Part shown: piece after piece, positions 9,425 through 20,832 of the stretch
How positions within the stretch are numbered: position 1 is the stretch's first letter
How the letters are laid out: each line of letters opens with the position of its first letter
Origin: Tolypocladium sp. Sup5 PDA-1
Taxonomy: Eukaryota > Ascomycota > Sordariomycetes > Hypocreales > Ophiocordycipitaceae
Length of the DNA stretch: 64,000 nucleotides
Assembly: GCA_000750105.3 (NCBI GenBank)
Contig: JPHH03000013.1
Coordinates: forward strand, 372,001 to 436,000
Direction of reading: 5' to 3'
Position numbers and translations under genes: made by a program
Notes under the pieces: generated by a model
Told to the model about the DNA's origin: nothing
Database searches by the model: none
The model's input: the letters and a program-made list of their open reading frames with translations, nothing else

Positions 9425-11029
9425 GGGGGACCTGGTTGGCGGGTCGGGCTGCAGGAGTCCTTTGCGCGTTGCTGGTGAGAAAAAGGGTAGCTGGAGTGTG
9501 AGTCGTGCAACGGGCCAGAGGTTGTTGAAGGTGGAAAGTTGCGTTGGCACATTCAGATTCACGGTTCCACCCCACCTGAGGCTCGGTCCGGGCCGCACCG
9601 GCCTTCTTTGTGAGGCATGACCCCGATCATGACTCAATTTCAGCGGCCAGATGGCGAAAACTGAGAAGGAAAAATACTCTAAAGGTACCGGAGCCTACTG
9701 TTATTTACCTACTTGGATGCATAGCCGATTTGACATCCACATGATGCAGCTCCGTTTTATGACCTACGTAGGAGCTTTGACGCTGAATTTGTGCATGTAC
9801 ATCGATGGATGTTCCCATCTTGATAGAACTTGAGCGCTGGGATCAGCGCATGCAGCCATTCCAGTATTTCATTCCGTGACGGCGTTTGACCTACGTACCG
9901 ACCGATCCGATCCTGGTTTCCAGACACAACCAACGGCCTGAATGGAACCCCAGACCAGCACAGAGACATCATCCGACCCGGGAGTACTTTGCTTCATTGT
10001 CCTGGCTGGCCTGTTTTTATTCCGCTGCAAGGCGAGGACCGCAAGTAGCTTTCAACCATGGAGTCAGCTTCGGATGCTGGCGGCATGCCTAGATTCTTCC
10101 CTCACCAGCCGAACAATACCTCCTTGTATGCCAGGACCATGGCTCCCCAACTTCCCGTAACCTCCAGAGCAAGGCACTGAGATGTCGTACCTTTAGCATC
10201 ACTGGGACCCGGACTCAACCGAATCAGTTCCGAAACAGCGACGCAGGCTGATTCACGATTTCGTTCAGGTATTAGACGGCGTCCCGCGCGAATGGGATCT
10301 AATTCGCAAGAGGATTACCATTTGCACAGCTAAAAATATCTATTCGTACAGCTATTTCCTTGACACTGGCCCATCTCTGGCCCGTGCACTCGACCAAAAA
10401 AAAAACATCTCTCCACGATAGTAAATTGCAAAGGCGCAGCTAATTGCATTCGCGAAACGCCTCTAAATGCTAAATTAATTACTTCTATATATTTAATAGA
10501 GAGGTTCGAGAACAACGGTAGAAATCAAGAGTCGACCTGGGATATAGAAGTTGCGCAACGGCGCGATTGAACTTACACCTCTAACAGTGAAGGTACTTCT
10601 GCTTACAGTGGCGATACACCAAAACATATGTAGGCTGTACGAATCGAGATTTTTGGTTGTACGAATAGTAATCCTCCTCTTTCGACAATTGTAAGAAAGC
10701 CTGAAATACGCCATATTCAGAGATGCTCTGAGTAACTGGTGAAGCGGCAGCCCGTTTACATGTAAGCTAATGCGAAGTACATGGATCAAGGTGAGCTCGG
10801 TGAGACCACGCCGAAATGCCCCACCGAAGCGCCCCACCGAGCCCCACACCAAGCCTGAGGCGTTATCGATAAGATAATTTTTTCCTTCCTTGTGCCTGGC
10901 GTTCGACCACCCACCGCCTTTCAGTTTTGCCGTGTCGCAAGAAGCAGGGTGCCGTCTTTTCTCTGCCAACGACCCTGCAGCGATTGATAATTTACTCAAT
11001 CGCGAGTGACAGAGGACATCACGCCCACA
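9425..11029. other. Long upstream region of DBP3, containing a TIR element
   Basis: No gene is supported over these 1.6 kb. The element at 10310-10676 is described separately. An open frame at 10493-11047 on the minus strand crosses both that element and the DBP3 start and is not real. Confidence 0.6.
10310..10676. mobile_element. MITE-like TIR element, copy 1 (less decayed)
   Basis: A 367-bp non-coding element. The first 44 bases and the reverse complement of the last 44 agree at 36 positions (both begin GAGGATTAC). It aligns over its whole length with the sequence at 26765-27128. I see no clear target duplication around this copy. It lies about 350 bp upstream of DBP3. The size, long imperfect terminal inverted repeats and lack of an ORF fit a non-autonomous DNA transposon. 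Confidence 0.8.
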
Positions 11030-12959
11030 ATGGCAGCGACCAAGCACACGCTCGCCGACAGCGAGACGGCTGTCCGGCCCTCCAAGAAGACCAAGGTCGA
11101 GAACGGCGATGATGTGGTCGACAAGGCGCAGCTGAAGAAGGAGAAGAAGGACAAGAAGAAGGACAAGAAAGAAAAGAAGCGCAAGGTAGAGGAAGCGGTC
11201 GAGACGCCCAGCGGCGACAACAACGAGGACGACGCCGAGGCCCAGCGCCGTGCCGAGAAGGAGGCCAAGAAGGCGAGGAAGCAGGAGAAGAAGGAAAAGA
11301 AGCTGCGCGAGCAGAAGGCCCAGGAAGAGGAGAGGCAGGTCGAGCAGGTGCCAGAGTCGAATGGCGCAGAGGCACCGGCCGAGGAAAAGAAAAAGTCCAA
11401 AAAGGACAAGAAGAACAAGTCCACGACCGACGCTGGCGGCTCCGCGGTGCTGTCATACGTCCAGACCATCAGTCTCTCGAATGTCCCGCAAGCAGATATT
11501 GACGCCTTCATGGAGACTCACCAGATCACCATCACCGACCCCAGGACCAAGGACGCCACCTTCCGCCCCGTGACCGAGTTCCACCACCTGCCGTCGACGA
11601 ACCTCCTCGAGAAGAAGCCCTCGCCGTTTGCCAACTACAAGGCCCCAACGCCTATCCAGGCCGCATCCTGGCCGTGGACCCTGTGTGGCAGAGATGCCGT
11701 GGGCGTCGCCGAGACTGGCTCTGGCAAGACCATGGCCTTTGCGCTGCCTTGCGTTGAAGCCGTGTCCGCCATCGGCGGGAAGGGAACCAAGGCCGTCATC
11801 GTGTCGCCGACGCGTGAACTCGCCATGCAGACACATGTGCAGCTCGCTCAGCTGGCTGCCCTCGTCAGACTCAGCTGCGTCTGTCTGTACGGTGGCTCCT
11901 CCAAGGACGAGCAGCGGGCCCTGCTAAACAAGGGCTGCGACATCATTGTGGCGACGCCGGGCCGGCTAAAGGACTTCATGTCCGACGGCACCGTCGATCT
12001 GAGCAACTCTCAATTCGTCGTGCTGGATGAGGCGGACCGCATGCTGGACAAGGGTTTCGAGGACGACATCAAGCAGATCCTGGGCAGCTGCCGCCCGCGC
12101 GAGGAGCGCCAGACGCTCATGTTCACGGCTACCTGGCCGCAGTCGGTGCAAACCCTGGCGGCGACCTTCATGGTGGACCCCGTCAGGGTCGCCATCGGAT
12201 CTGGCGGCAGGGAGAATGAGAACGGCTCCGTCGAGCTGCAGGCCAACTCGCGCATCTCGCAAAGCGTCGAGGTCGTAGACCCCAGGGACAAGGAGTTCCG
12301 GCTGCTGCAGATCATCAAGGAGCATACGCAGGGCAAACAGAAGAACGACCGCATCCTGGTCTTTTGCCTGTACAAGAAGGAGGCGACCCGGATAGAGGGC
12401 TTCTTGAGCCGCAAGGGCATCCGCGTGGGCGGCATTCACGGCGATCTGCGACAGGAGCAGCGCACGAGGAGTCTGGAGGCGTTCAAGTCGGGCGCGACGC
12501 CGGTCTTGGTTGCTACGGATGTGGCCGCGCGAGGCCTGGATATCCCCGAGGTCAAGCTGGTCATCAACGTCACGGTACGTCACATTTTGCTACCTTTCGT
12601 GTTGATGGCGTTTGTGTCTAACATTACTTGTGCAGTTCCCCTTGACCATCGAGGACTACGTCCACCGTATCGGACGAACAGGCCGAGCCGGCAACACCGG
12701 CGAGGCCATCACCATGTTTACGGTCCAGGACAAGGGGCTCTCTGGCTCGTAAGTTTCCGTGCAGGCAAACGATTGGTTGCAGAATACTCACAATGTCCAT
12801 CACAGATTGGTCAACATCCTCAAAGGCGCCAACCAGCCCGTCCCCGACGAACTCCTCAAGTTCGGCACGACCGTCAAGAAGAAGACGCATGACATGTACG
12901 GCTCCTTCTTCAAGGACGTCGACATGAACCAGAAGGCGACCAAGATTACGTTTGACTAG
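11030..12959 (+). CDS. dbp3: DEAD-box ATP-dependent RNA helicase DBP3
   Basis: Nucleolar helicase needed for processing of 27S/25S rRNA in yeast. Exons 11030-12574, 12636-12748 and 12806-12959; the sum is 1812 nt, 603 aa, frame closed. The N-terminal ~135 residues are a Lys/Glu tail (KKEKKDKKKDKKEKKRKVEE) typical of DBP3. Core motifs follow in order: Q motif (PTPIQAASW), Walker A AETGSGKT, PTRELA, TPGR, DEAD (VLDEADRM), FTATW in place of SAT, IFVF-like ILVFCLY, VATDVAARGLDIP and HRIGRTGRAG. The last motif is in the second exon, so the first intron must be spliced for an active enzyme. FTATWP is the DBP2/DBP3-type form of the SAT motif. An in-frame Met at 11006 adds 8 residues; MAATKH is the more usual start. 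The gene converges tightly on RFT1. Confidence 0.94.
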
Positions 12960-12987
12960 AGTGTGTTGCTGATTGGTTTGGCGTTTG

Positions 12988-14736
12988 TCATTGTTTGGCG
13001 GTTTTCCGGCCGCGTACAGAGTGGAAGCATTCGAGGAGAAAGCTCCGCTCAAAGAAGATTCTGCAACCGTCAGATACCGAATTGGTAGATAAAAGCATGT
13101 GTAGATGTTGTGTCACGTACATCATTAGAAGCAATGGAATGGCTGAGCCTGCAATCTTTGCGAGCGTCTTGATGGGCTCCGATTCGGCCCTGTCCATGAC
13201 ATGCAACTGGTGCAAGAGAGCAAAAGTCGAAAGCGACGTGGCGATGGTGGTGCCGGGTAGTAGTGACCGAACAGTGAATTCGACGCGGTGCCGCCTAAAG
13301 AAGCCCTTGATGAAGACCACGCTCCAGACGATGCGGCAGAGCATGTTGATGATGTTGGCAAGAACAAGACCCTGAGCGCCAAGCGGCAACACGCGCATAA
13401 AGACAAACGCAGAGGTGGCAAAGGCGACGGAAAAGGCGCCCATCCAGATAGACTGGCGGTGAACTTCGCCTTCGGACGCGACGGATGCGACAAAGGACTC
13501 AGTGAGGCCATTGAGCGCCAGGAAGGGGATGTAGAAACAGTACGCGCCGAGAACCTCGCCAGCGCCAAAGCCCGTCCAGCGCTTGCCTGCCACGATTGAC
13601 AGCAGCGACGGGGCGGCAAAGGGGCCAATGCCGACTATGACGGCAGACAGGAGGATGTACAGCCTCAGGAGGGTGTTGAGGCTCTTTTTTGCTTCCTCAA
13701 CGGCGGGAGACGGCTTGGCGGAGGGCTTGTCGCCGGACGGGAGCGGGGCGGACAGCAGACGGGAGAAGTAGCTGCGGCTGCTTTCCTCGACGGGCTGGAA
13801 GAGGAGGCGCGCGAGCAGGCCGCCGTAGTTGTTTGCGAGGGCGTATACACCCTGGATGTCGGGGGTGGCGAGAAGGGAGATGAGAAAGGTGTCGCCCTGG
13901 GTGAGGAGGTGCTTGACGACGCTCTGGGCCATCATGCTGCCGGCAAGCGTCATGGTCGGGCGGTAAAAGTACGACCAGAGGAAGTCGGCGTCGCGACTTG
14001 CCGACACGGCTCGAGGGAGCAGAGAGAAGCCGAGGGAGGAGGCGAGGCCGTGGCCTGAGAGGAGATAGATGAAGAGCAGGGCGGTGCCGTAGGAGAGCTG
14101 GCCTAGGGCAAAGGGCAGGACGCCGATGTCGACTTGGCGCTTCGAGGCCCAGACTGCGGAGCCGAAGACGATGATGCAGCGGAGAAAGGTGGCGGCGGAT
14201 TCGGCGGTGGCGCGCGTGCCGAACTGGAGTCGGGTCTGCATGAGGACGAAGCAGGGCTCAGATAGGAGCTCGACCATGGCGGCCACGCCGTACAGATACA
14301 GGCTCTGTACGAGATATGGCGTGTCGAGGGTCGGCTGGTTGGCATAGGCCAGGTACATCCACCCCAGCCCGACGCTCACAAACGCGCCGAGCAATATCGC
14401 CAGATATCCGAGGTTGACGACGGCCTGGCTCTCCCTGCGCGCACGTTCATTGTCATCGCCTGCCGCCGCGGACGTAGAGGCACTGCCAGCGGTCCCCTGG
14501 CGCTGGATGGCGACGCGCAGGCTCTCGCGCGCGAAGAAGAGCACGGAGAGGTAGTAGACCTCGAGCTGCGTGGAGAGGCCGAGCAGCGGCGCGGTGAGGA
14601 AGCGCAGGAGGAGCTGGTTGGCGACGAAGGTGACGAGGCGGGAGAGGAGCTGCAGCAGGATGAGGAGGGAGGCGCCCTTGAGCATGGAGGGCGAGGCCTG
14701 TGTGGGAGCGGCGGCCTCGGATTTCGGTGCTGCCAT
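12988..14736 (-). CDS. rft1: RFT1-family oligosaccharide-lipid translocation protein
   Basis: ER membrane protein required for Man5GlcNAc2-PP-dolichol to reach the lumenal leaflet during N-glycosylation; whether it is the flippase itself is debated. Single exon, 582 aa from MAAPKSEA. RFT1 signature pieces: LLILLQLLSRLVTFVANQLLLR, QLEVYYLSVLFFARESLR, VNLGYLAILLG, and PFLALNGLTESF. About 12 hydrophobic segments are visible across the length. The Met at 14736 is preferred to the upstream Met at 14943, whose reading is Pro-rich and untypical. The stop lies 28 bp from the DBP3 stop on the other strand. Confidence 0.93.
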   Translation of the reverse strand: MAAPKSEAAAPTQASPSMLKGASLLILLQLLSRLVTFVANQLLLRFLTAPLLGLSTQLEVYYLSVLFFARESLRVAIQRQGTAGSASTSAAAGDDNERARRESQAVVNLGYLAILLGAFVSVGLGWMYLAYANQPTLDTPYLVQSLYLYGVAAMVELLSEPCFVLMQTRLQFGTRATAESAATFLRCIIVFGSAVWASKRQVDIGVLPFALGQLSYGTALLFIYLLSGHGLASSLGFSLLPRAVSASRDADFLWSYFYRPTMTLAGSMMAQSVVKHLLTQGDTFLISLLATPDIQGVYALANNYGGLLARLLFQPVEESSRSYFSRLLSAPLPSGDKPSAKPSPAVEEAKKSLNTLLRLYILLSAVIVGIGPFAAPSLLSIVAGKRWTGFGAGEVLGAYCFYIPFLALNGLTESFVASVASEGEVHRQSIWMGAFSVAFATSAFVFMRVLPLGAQGLVLANIINMLCRIVWSVVFIKGFFRRHRVEFTVRSLLPGTTIATSLSTFALLHQLHVMDRAESEPIKTLAKIAGSAIPLLLMMYVTQHLHMLLSTNSVSDGCRIFFERSFLLECFHSVRGRKTAKQ

Positions 14737-15039
14737 GATGGCTGCGTTGGCGGTGACGGGGGGTGGTGGATGAGGTTCAGGTTGGCATCGTGAGTTGGAT
14801 GGATGCGGTTGAGTTGAGTTGAGGTTGTGACAGGGTGGCTTTTGCGGGCGTGCTGTAGATTTAGCGCGTACAGGGGTCTTCGGTGCCTGGATTAGTGGGC
14901 TCGGGGGCCAGGAGGGGGTCAACTTGAAAGCCGCCCGCCTCAATATAACATCACATCCAATTCAACCATCAACTCACAAACGCCTTCTCATTACAACGCA
15001 CATGCCCAGGGTCGAACCTAGAAGATCAGTATTCGAGAG
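14737..15039. other. Spacer between RFT1 and the MYND gene
   Basis: About 300 bp: RFT1 5' flank and 3' flank of the next minus-strand gene. Nothing else is seen. Confidence 0.5.
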
Positions 15040-16044
15040 CTATCTATTGGCAAGGCGTAGCATGTGCAACTTCAACTCATCCGCAAAGCTATCAAATTTA
15101 TCCTTGAATTTGACGTCAGTGCCATCAAGCACGTCTTTATCGACGCGCGTGTCCACGAAGACGGCGAAGTGTCGGCGAGCCTGTCGCTCCAGCTTTCCAT
15201 CCTCTCGCTGTGCTCGGGTCCTGTTCATGAATGCAAGAGTCGAGAAGTAATCCAGGTCTGTGGTTTCGGTCGCATCGTAAGTGGTGGGCTCGCTCAAGAT
15301 CCGGCATGCTTTGTCTGTAATGTACTTCTCCAACGGGACAAGAACATCTTTGAATCCATATTGGCAGCCTGTTGTATCGAGAATCCATTTCTCATTGGTA
15401 AACAGTCGCCCAACCTTTAGTACTGTGTGTGGACAGCCGTCAGAGACTGGGCCGGGAATAAGCTTAGCTGGGACCAGCGGCTTTCCGAGATGGAGATCGA
15501 ATACTTCGATAGTCGAGGCCACCCCTACTGAATGTTAATCATGGCTTAACCAAGTGAGTACTCGCGGGGTTATCTCACATGAAAGAAATTTCCGAGTCAA
15601 ACGACCTAATAGCGCCATCGCCGTTGTGCATTGATTCATCGCAAGAGCTGCCTCCCTGTGCTCGACATTGGTGGTGATATGACTCGGAAAGAGACCACGT
15701 TTAGATCGAGCAGTAATCGATCTTGGATTTTGATAAAGGCGAAGAACCCCGTCTTGGAGGTCGATCTTCGTTAGGTCGATATCGTACACAATCTCCCGGT
15801 ACGTCAACAGGGCTACCTTGGGTAAATTGGCTGCTCGAAGTAGCTTCCTTCGTTGCCGCATGGCTCTACAATGGGCTTTATGGCTTGGCCAGTGTGCCTT
15901 CTGACAGTCGTGGCCACAGTAGACAACCCTAACGGAATCGCTAGGCTTGTACTCTGGCGCGTCCACGCAGCCAGAGCACCTCATCGTTGCATCGGTCTCA
16001 CAGTTTGCGCATTTTGCCACATATACCGGTACCATGGCGAACAA
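15040..16044 (-). CDS. MYND-type zinc-finger protein
   Basis: Two exons, 16044-15579 and 15527-15040, 317 aa, frame closed by a 51-nt intron (GTGAGA..TTCAG). The N-terminus carries one MYND finger: CANCE, CSGCV, YCGHDCQKAHWPSHKAHC, i.e. the C2-C2-C2-HC metal ligands in order. MYND fingers bind proline-rich partner peptides. The remaining ~240 residues match the long C-terminal part seen in many fungal MYND proteins of unknown function and hold no SET domain. A Met nine bases downstream (16035) is an equally good start. The neighbour about 1.7 kb upstream on the opposite strand is a SET protein without a MYND finger. Confidence 0.82.
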
Positions 16045-17745
16045 TGGAAAGACCAGGTTTGTGAATGCGTAGACGCCAATTTGTTAAATAGATTACTGCC
16101 TCTGTCGGCAATACTCTGTCGGCAACTCGGAGTCTTGCAGACGCAGCCTTGGAATGGTATCCGTGGGCAAGCTGGAAGAGATGCTCGTACCAGCGCTTTG
16201 GTACCGAACCCAGGTCGTGAATGTAATACCGAGATAGTGGTAAGAAAGATTGATCAGCTAAGGAAGCGAGCGGACCTTCGTAACAGACTATATGCGGGAC
16301 TGGCCTGCACTGAGAAAGCAAAGACGTCGGAAGCGCCGGGAGGCAATGAGCGGGGTTGCGAGGTTCGTGGGCAGAGGGCCTGGGGACGAGGGGAGGCAGG
16401 GTGATCCCTTGCAGTCGAGCCGATATACCAGCAAGATTGAATGGGTCAGGAAGTGGGCTACGGAGGCGCTGCCATTACTATTAAAACCACTCATCGGGAA
16501 CCGCAACACTTGCGGCAAACGCGATGCCGAGAATTCCAGTGTTCGTCCGTTCTCCATCGAAGAAATACAATAGGGATCAACTTTCATTCGTCTTTGACAC
16601 GTATGCAGTATACATGCAGGAATGCGAGACTCGTTCGTTGATAGACTTGCGGTGAACTACTACCTCCAACCACAATGCACCACGTCGAAAGGCAAGCATG
16701 TGTCTTACCTTTCACATCTACTCGCGCTGCTGGGCTCCCCTGACGAGTGGTTGCCGCTCTCACTACAGTAAGTACCCGCCATTAATGTACGGGGCTATTG
16801 TGGAAGCCTGAGTGTAGTTGTCGCAAGGGCGATATATGGACAGAGCGCGAGTTGGAAGTAAGACGGAGGCGGAAAGGGTCCGAAGAGTTGTGTATGGTGG
16901 TTGAGGAAAGGTTAGGCGGCAATCGCGCCAGGTACATAATGTTGCACCTACAAAAGTACGCAGGGCGATGCAACCCAGGGCTTCTTGTGCCGTCTCGAGG
17001 TTTGCCTTCTACCTGGTCGATGCCCTCAAACCCCGGCATCCGGCGTGTCAAGAATTGATTGGCAGGGCTTGGTGCGACTGGTTGAACACCATTCGAAAGA
17101 TGGTGTGACATGCCCACCAGTTTCCCGCACTCGTTGGTTGACTCAACGATCAGGGTGTCATCGCGGTTATTGGTTTGAGTCTGTTGCCTGCTTCCACACC
17201 GATTTTACAGTACCGCTGGGGGCTGGTTTCTTCACGAATTATACACGATCCCTCCGCACATCGACTACCAAGGCTGCTCAGTGCGCCGCCATCACCGAGG
17301 AAAGGCTCACGCGTGCCGCTGCATGTGAAACATGACACTCGGCTGGCCTTTATGCGTCCCATCTGCGGCATCAGACCGCGAATTTGGAACCAACAGCATG
17401 ACAAGACCCAATGAATATCTGACTCGCTGGTGCACGACACCCCACTGATGTTTGCCTTGGAACGGCCTGGCCCGTCTGACGGCGGCGACGGCAGGACTGC
17501 TTGTCGTGTGAGTGGTAGGTTTGGCAAGGTTATCTGCCGATCCTGGCCACCATGGAGTGAATCATTTAGATCATACGACCATCTCTTTCTTTTTGCTTGT
17601 TAGCTAGAGGGCTTTCCGTTTTCATCTCGCACAACCCCTGGCCACCTGCCGCTCTTGCCAGAAGTGCTCGAAACCCCTGATACCATCCAGCGTATGCCTA
17701 AAGATGCCAACATATACAAAAGTTTTCAGCGCTGTATAGATTGCC
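16045..17745. other. 1.7-kb gene-free space between divergent MYND and SET genes
   Basis: No ORF here resembles a protein I recognise and no repeat stands out. It is probably the two promoters plus unannotated sequence. Confidence 0.5.
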
Positions 17746-18804
17746 ATGTCCTTAAATCATCGTAAGTCGCCCCGCCTAGTTGCTTAAATGTGCGTTGGAC
17801 TTACTCTTCTAGCCTACCGTCGCCTTCAAGTGCTTAGCGATGCGTCTTTCGAATTGAAACCCTCACCGGGGAAAGGATGGGGTGCTTTCGCCACAAAACG
17901 AATAAAGCGAGGAGCCCTGATCTTGAGAGAGAAGCCACTCTTCGTCATTCGGAAGCCGCATGCAGAAATTACGGATGAACATGTCTCAAGAGCCTTTCAA
18001 GAATTGTCACCTAGTCAGAAACAACAGTTCTTGCAGCTCCGCGACAATGCCTCTAGGTATTTCACAAGCATGGAAAACGCCTTCGCCGAGAACTCCTTCC
18101 AATTCTCAAAACCAGACAGCATGGAGCCTCAGCCCAACGGCCCTCCAGGTCATGGCCTCTTCCTCCTTCACTCGCGTTTCAACCATTCGTGCATACCCAA
18201 CTCCAAGGTTCCAACTACTGATGGAGAGATCATTACAAGTTTTGCGACCAGGGACATAGCCGCCGGCGAGGAGATCACTTTCTGTTATAATACAGATTTC
18301 GAATGCAGGACTAGACATGAGCGTCATCAAGCACTGCGTTTTGTATGCGATTGCAAAGCCTGTCTACCCGGAACCCCCTTCCAACAACTCAGTGACATGC
18401 GACGAAGACTTATTCGAGGATTGGAATACCTTACGCATGGCGTAGATTTGAATGGGCAGAGACAGAGCTCTGATTCACCGATCATTGCCGACCCTAAACT
18501 AAAGAACGCAGCAGAAACCTTTAGCATACCTCTCTCATACAGATTCATCTGTAACCTCCTGATCCAATATTTACTGGAAGAAGAGGGATTGCTGGACGAT
18601 TTCATGGTCGAAAGGCTAAGTCCGCGCATATGGAGGACGGCGGCGTGGTTTAAGACAGAAAATAATGCTAGAATTGCTAGGCTCGCTATAGCACAAGAAA
18701 CCTGGCTAGAGAAGTTATACATGGCTTTGGGCCTCTATGGGCGAGGAGACGCCGCCGATGATGAACTTGCCGTTGGATTACGACGAATACACGGGCTTTC
18801 TTAG
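17746..18804 (+). CDS. SET-domain protein
   Basis: Putative lysine methyltransferase of the fungal SMYD-like type, 335 aa. A 16-nt first exon (17746-17761, MSLNH) joined to 17813-18804 keeps the frame; an ATG at 17694 gives the wrong phase. SET landmarks: GKGWGAFATKRIKRGALI (SAM-binding GxGxxA region), HSRFNHSCIPNS (catalytic NHSC), AAGEEITFCYNTDF (substrate Tyr) and a short post-SET CDCKAC. No MYND finger interrupts the SET domain, unlike animal SMYD proteins. The C-terminus (GLRRIHGLS) may be incomplete, because another frame stays open for about 360 nt beyond. Substrate unknown. Confidence 0.8.
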
Positions 18805-19339
18805 CCTGCAACTCTTTCTTTATTTGTATCGCGTTTCAATAGGACTTCTTGCAGTAAGGAATTTCCGGAGAATCGAAAACCTTAAATGCCTAGTTCACGA
18901 GAAATTCTTCGAGCTCAACCTGTACCAGAAGGATGTGGTAAGCCGGCACCACTGGACAGTGAACTTGGCAAGATCTGCGCGTGATATTAACCTGCCGAGT
19001 TCGACAGAAATACGCGGAATCCATGGCCAGCGCACTCTCCTCTGTCCCACCCATCATCAATCAGGCTTACGGAAGCGCCTCGTCGTTGAAGACGATCCAA
19101 GCAGTGCTCTCAGTATCAGCTCTGTACGAATGAAAGACGATTCGACGGATAATCATGAGCACCCGTAGGCGCCAAGTTGTCCCATGTGTATCTAGTATGT
19201 GTGGCTCTCGATTGCATCCACGGGCACGACCAGCCGAGCGATATCATTCTTTTCAACCTGGAAGTCAAGTCGATAAATGGCCCGACTAGCAAGTTAAGCG
19301 TGACGAGGGGGAAGACCCCCAAAAGTAGGACCATATCAT
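18805..19339. other. Possible 3' continuation of the SET gene or Helitron flank
   Basis: A minor frame is open at 18737-19168 but carries no recognisable domain. The sequence may be the SET gene 3' UTR plus degenerate Helitron DNA. Confidence 0.3.
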
Positions 19340-19830
19340 ATGTTTGCTTAGGGTACAGAAGTTAGAGGCGGCCAAGGCGGAACTGGAAGAACGCGGTGGC
19401 TACAGAGTTGACGACGGTGCCAAGAACCTTCTCAGGAGCCTCTCGCTCTCCGGCTTTCGGCAGCCGATGACCAGAGAAGCCCGCCTGAGCATGCGGCGAA
19501 CGATCATTTGGCATGGCATGCCGGCCATTTGGTTCACGCTCAACCAACAAGCCACGTGTAGCAGCTTAACAAGCACGCGACCCTAAAGAAGCCGAGGGTT
19601 TCTTAGCACAGCTCGACATGGCGAACTAGCGGACGAGGCTGGCCATTTCGGATCCCGTGAGCTCGGCCATATTCTTCCACAAGGAGATATCGGTGTTCTC
19701 GAGCACTACGTCAGTTTCGGAAAGGAGTTGGTGTTTGGGTGCATCAGCCAGCACTTTGGCGCGGTAGAGACGAATGAGCGCGGGGCCCCCTATGTCCATG
19801 GGTTGCAGGGGCTAAAGCCACTGGTCTTAA
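19340..19830 (+). pseudogene. Decayed Helitron replicase-helicase fragment
   Basis: Three in-order pieces resemble the Helitron-like N-terminal (Rep/HUH-associated) domain of fungal Helitrons. The first (about 19500-19545) reads WHGMPAIWFTLN, the second (about 19640-19700) reads AISDPVSSAIFFHKEISVF, and the third (about 19700-19810) reads HYVSFGKELVFGCISQHFGA followed by VETNERGAPYVHGLQGL. The latter corresponds to the HFGxVExNxRGxxHxHxLxWL region holding the HUH histidines. Here the first His is Tyr (PYVHG), and stops and frame changes separate the pieces. No helicase domain or intact ends are visible, so this is a dead fragment. Confidence 0.6.
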
Positions 19831-20007
19831 TAAACTATGTGTCAGTGTGTGTACACCCACTAAAACCGATATCTATGCGAAACGACAACTAGTGGGAGAT
19901 GAAATAATTGCATTTTATTTAGCAATTAGTAGCTACCATACTACCAACGTCCGATGTTGCTATACCGCCCGGTGGCACAAGTGTGACGTCGAGTGACGAG
20001 GGAGTAT

Positions 20008-20832
20008 CTACCGTAGAGCTGCCAGGTCTTGTGCAACTTGCCCAACTGTAGCGGGGCCAATGGACATGGTAGTAAAATACCCCGAGCAAAAGTAAAGCCA
20101 TCCAAGAGCGCCCTTGTACATCATTTGGATATACTGGGTTAAAGCGTTCGCATCCGCGGTGATTCCATCGGCAGTCTTGCCCGTAAAGTCATGGATAATG
20201 ATAGCGGCCTGTTCTGCGCGACCACTCGGAATAGTCGTGTTCATCGTCGTCTTACTCAGATACGATGCATAACTCTCAAAGGAACCGACGACGTCGCATA
20301 TGTTGTAATATTCGTCCGGGGCCGCTGCGCCAAAGTGGCAGAAGACGGTAATCGTCTTGCCAAAGGTCTGGCGCGCAAAGGAAGCAACCTCGCTCAGATA
20401 CGAGTAGTTGCTTGACTCGTCAAGGAAGAGGCCTTGAACTTCGATATTGGCGGCCGAGTATGAGGACCAGTTTGCCCAGGTTGTAATATTCTTCTTGAGC
20501 TCATCCATCGGGATCTTTCCGTAGTTGGTCCGGGCATACCCGAGCGTCTTAACGTTGGAGAAGGCGTTGAGCTTGGATACACCAGTGATGTAGTTGATAT
20601 CGTTGTTGCCGGGCATGAAGGTTTTGCCGGGGCCGGTGGCAGGGTTGATGACGACAAGCCATTCGAGACCTGGGTGAGCTGAGATGGCGTCAAACGCCGG
20701 CTTCCAGTTGGCCGCGCCGTCGTTATAGGCAGCGGAGGGATATATGTAAAGTGGCAATACGATGCCTGTCGATGAGACGGGTACGGCCAGGCCAGCTGTG
20801 AGAGCGAGGACGAAGCTGGCGGTGAAGCGCAT
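20008..20832 (-). CDS. Secreted spherulin-4-like protein
   Basis: Single exon, 274 aa. A signal peptide is clear (MRFTASFVLALTAGLAVPVS, with cleavage probably near SS-TG). The mature part has the spherulation-specific family 4 pattern: VLPLYIYPSA, WLVVINPATGPG, IPMDELKKNITTWANW, VQGLFLDESSN, ITVFCHFGAAAPDEYY and IIHDFTG. The fold is a TIM barrel related to glycosidases; members are cell-surface or secreted, and their substrate is generally not known. The Met at 20832 is chosen because it starts the signal peptide; the open frame upstream to 21123 is non-coding. Confidence 0.87.
   Translation of the reverse strand: MRFTASFVLALTAGLAVPVSSTGIVLPLYIYPSAAYNDGAANWKPAFDAISAHPGLEWLVVINPATGPGKTFMPGNNDINYITGVSKLNAFSNVKTLGYARTNYGKIPMDELKKNITTWANWSSYSAANIEVQGLFLDESSNYSYLSEVASFARQTFGKTITVFCHFGAAAPDEYYNICDVVGSFESYASYLSKTTMNTTIPSGRAEQAAIIIHDFTGKTADGITADANALTQYIQMMYKGALGWLYFCSGYFTTMSIGPATVGQVAQDLAALR

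Noticed and set aside
8811..9620. 269-codon open frame on the plus strand
   Set aside because: Lies antisense to the acyl-protein-thioesterase-like gene; codons are those of its complement and show no domain.
10493..11047. 184-codon frame on the minus strand
   Set aside because: Crosses the TIR element and the DBP3 start; its analogue in the second element copy is broken.
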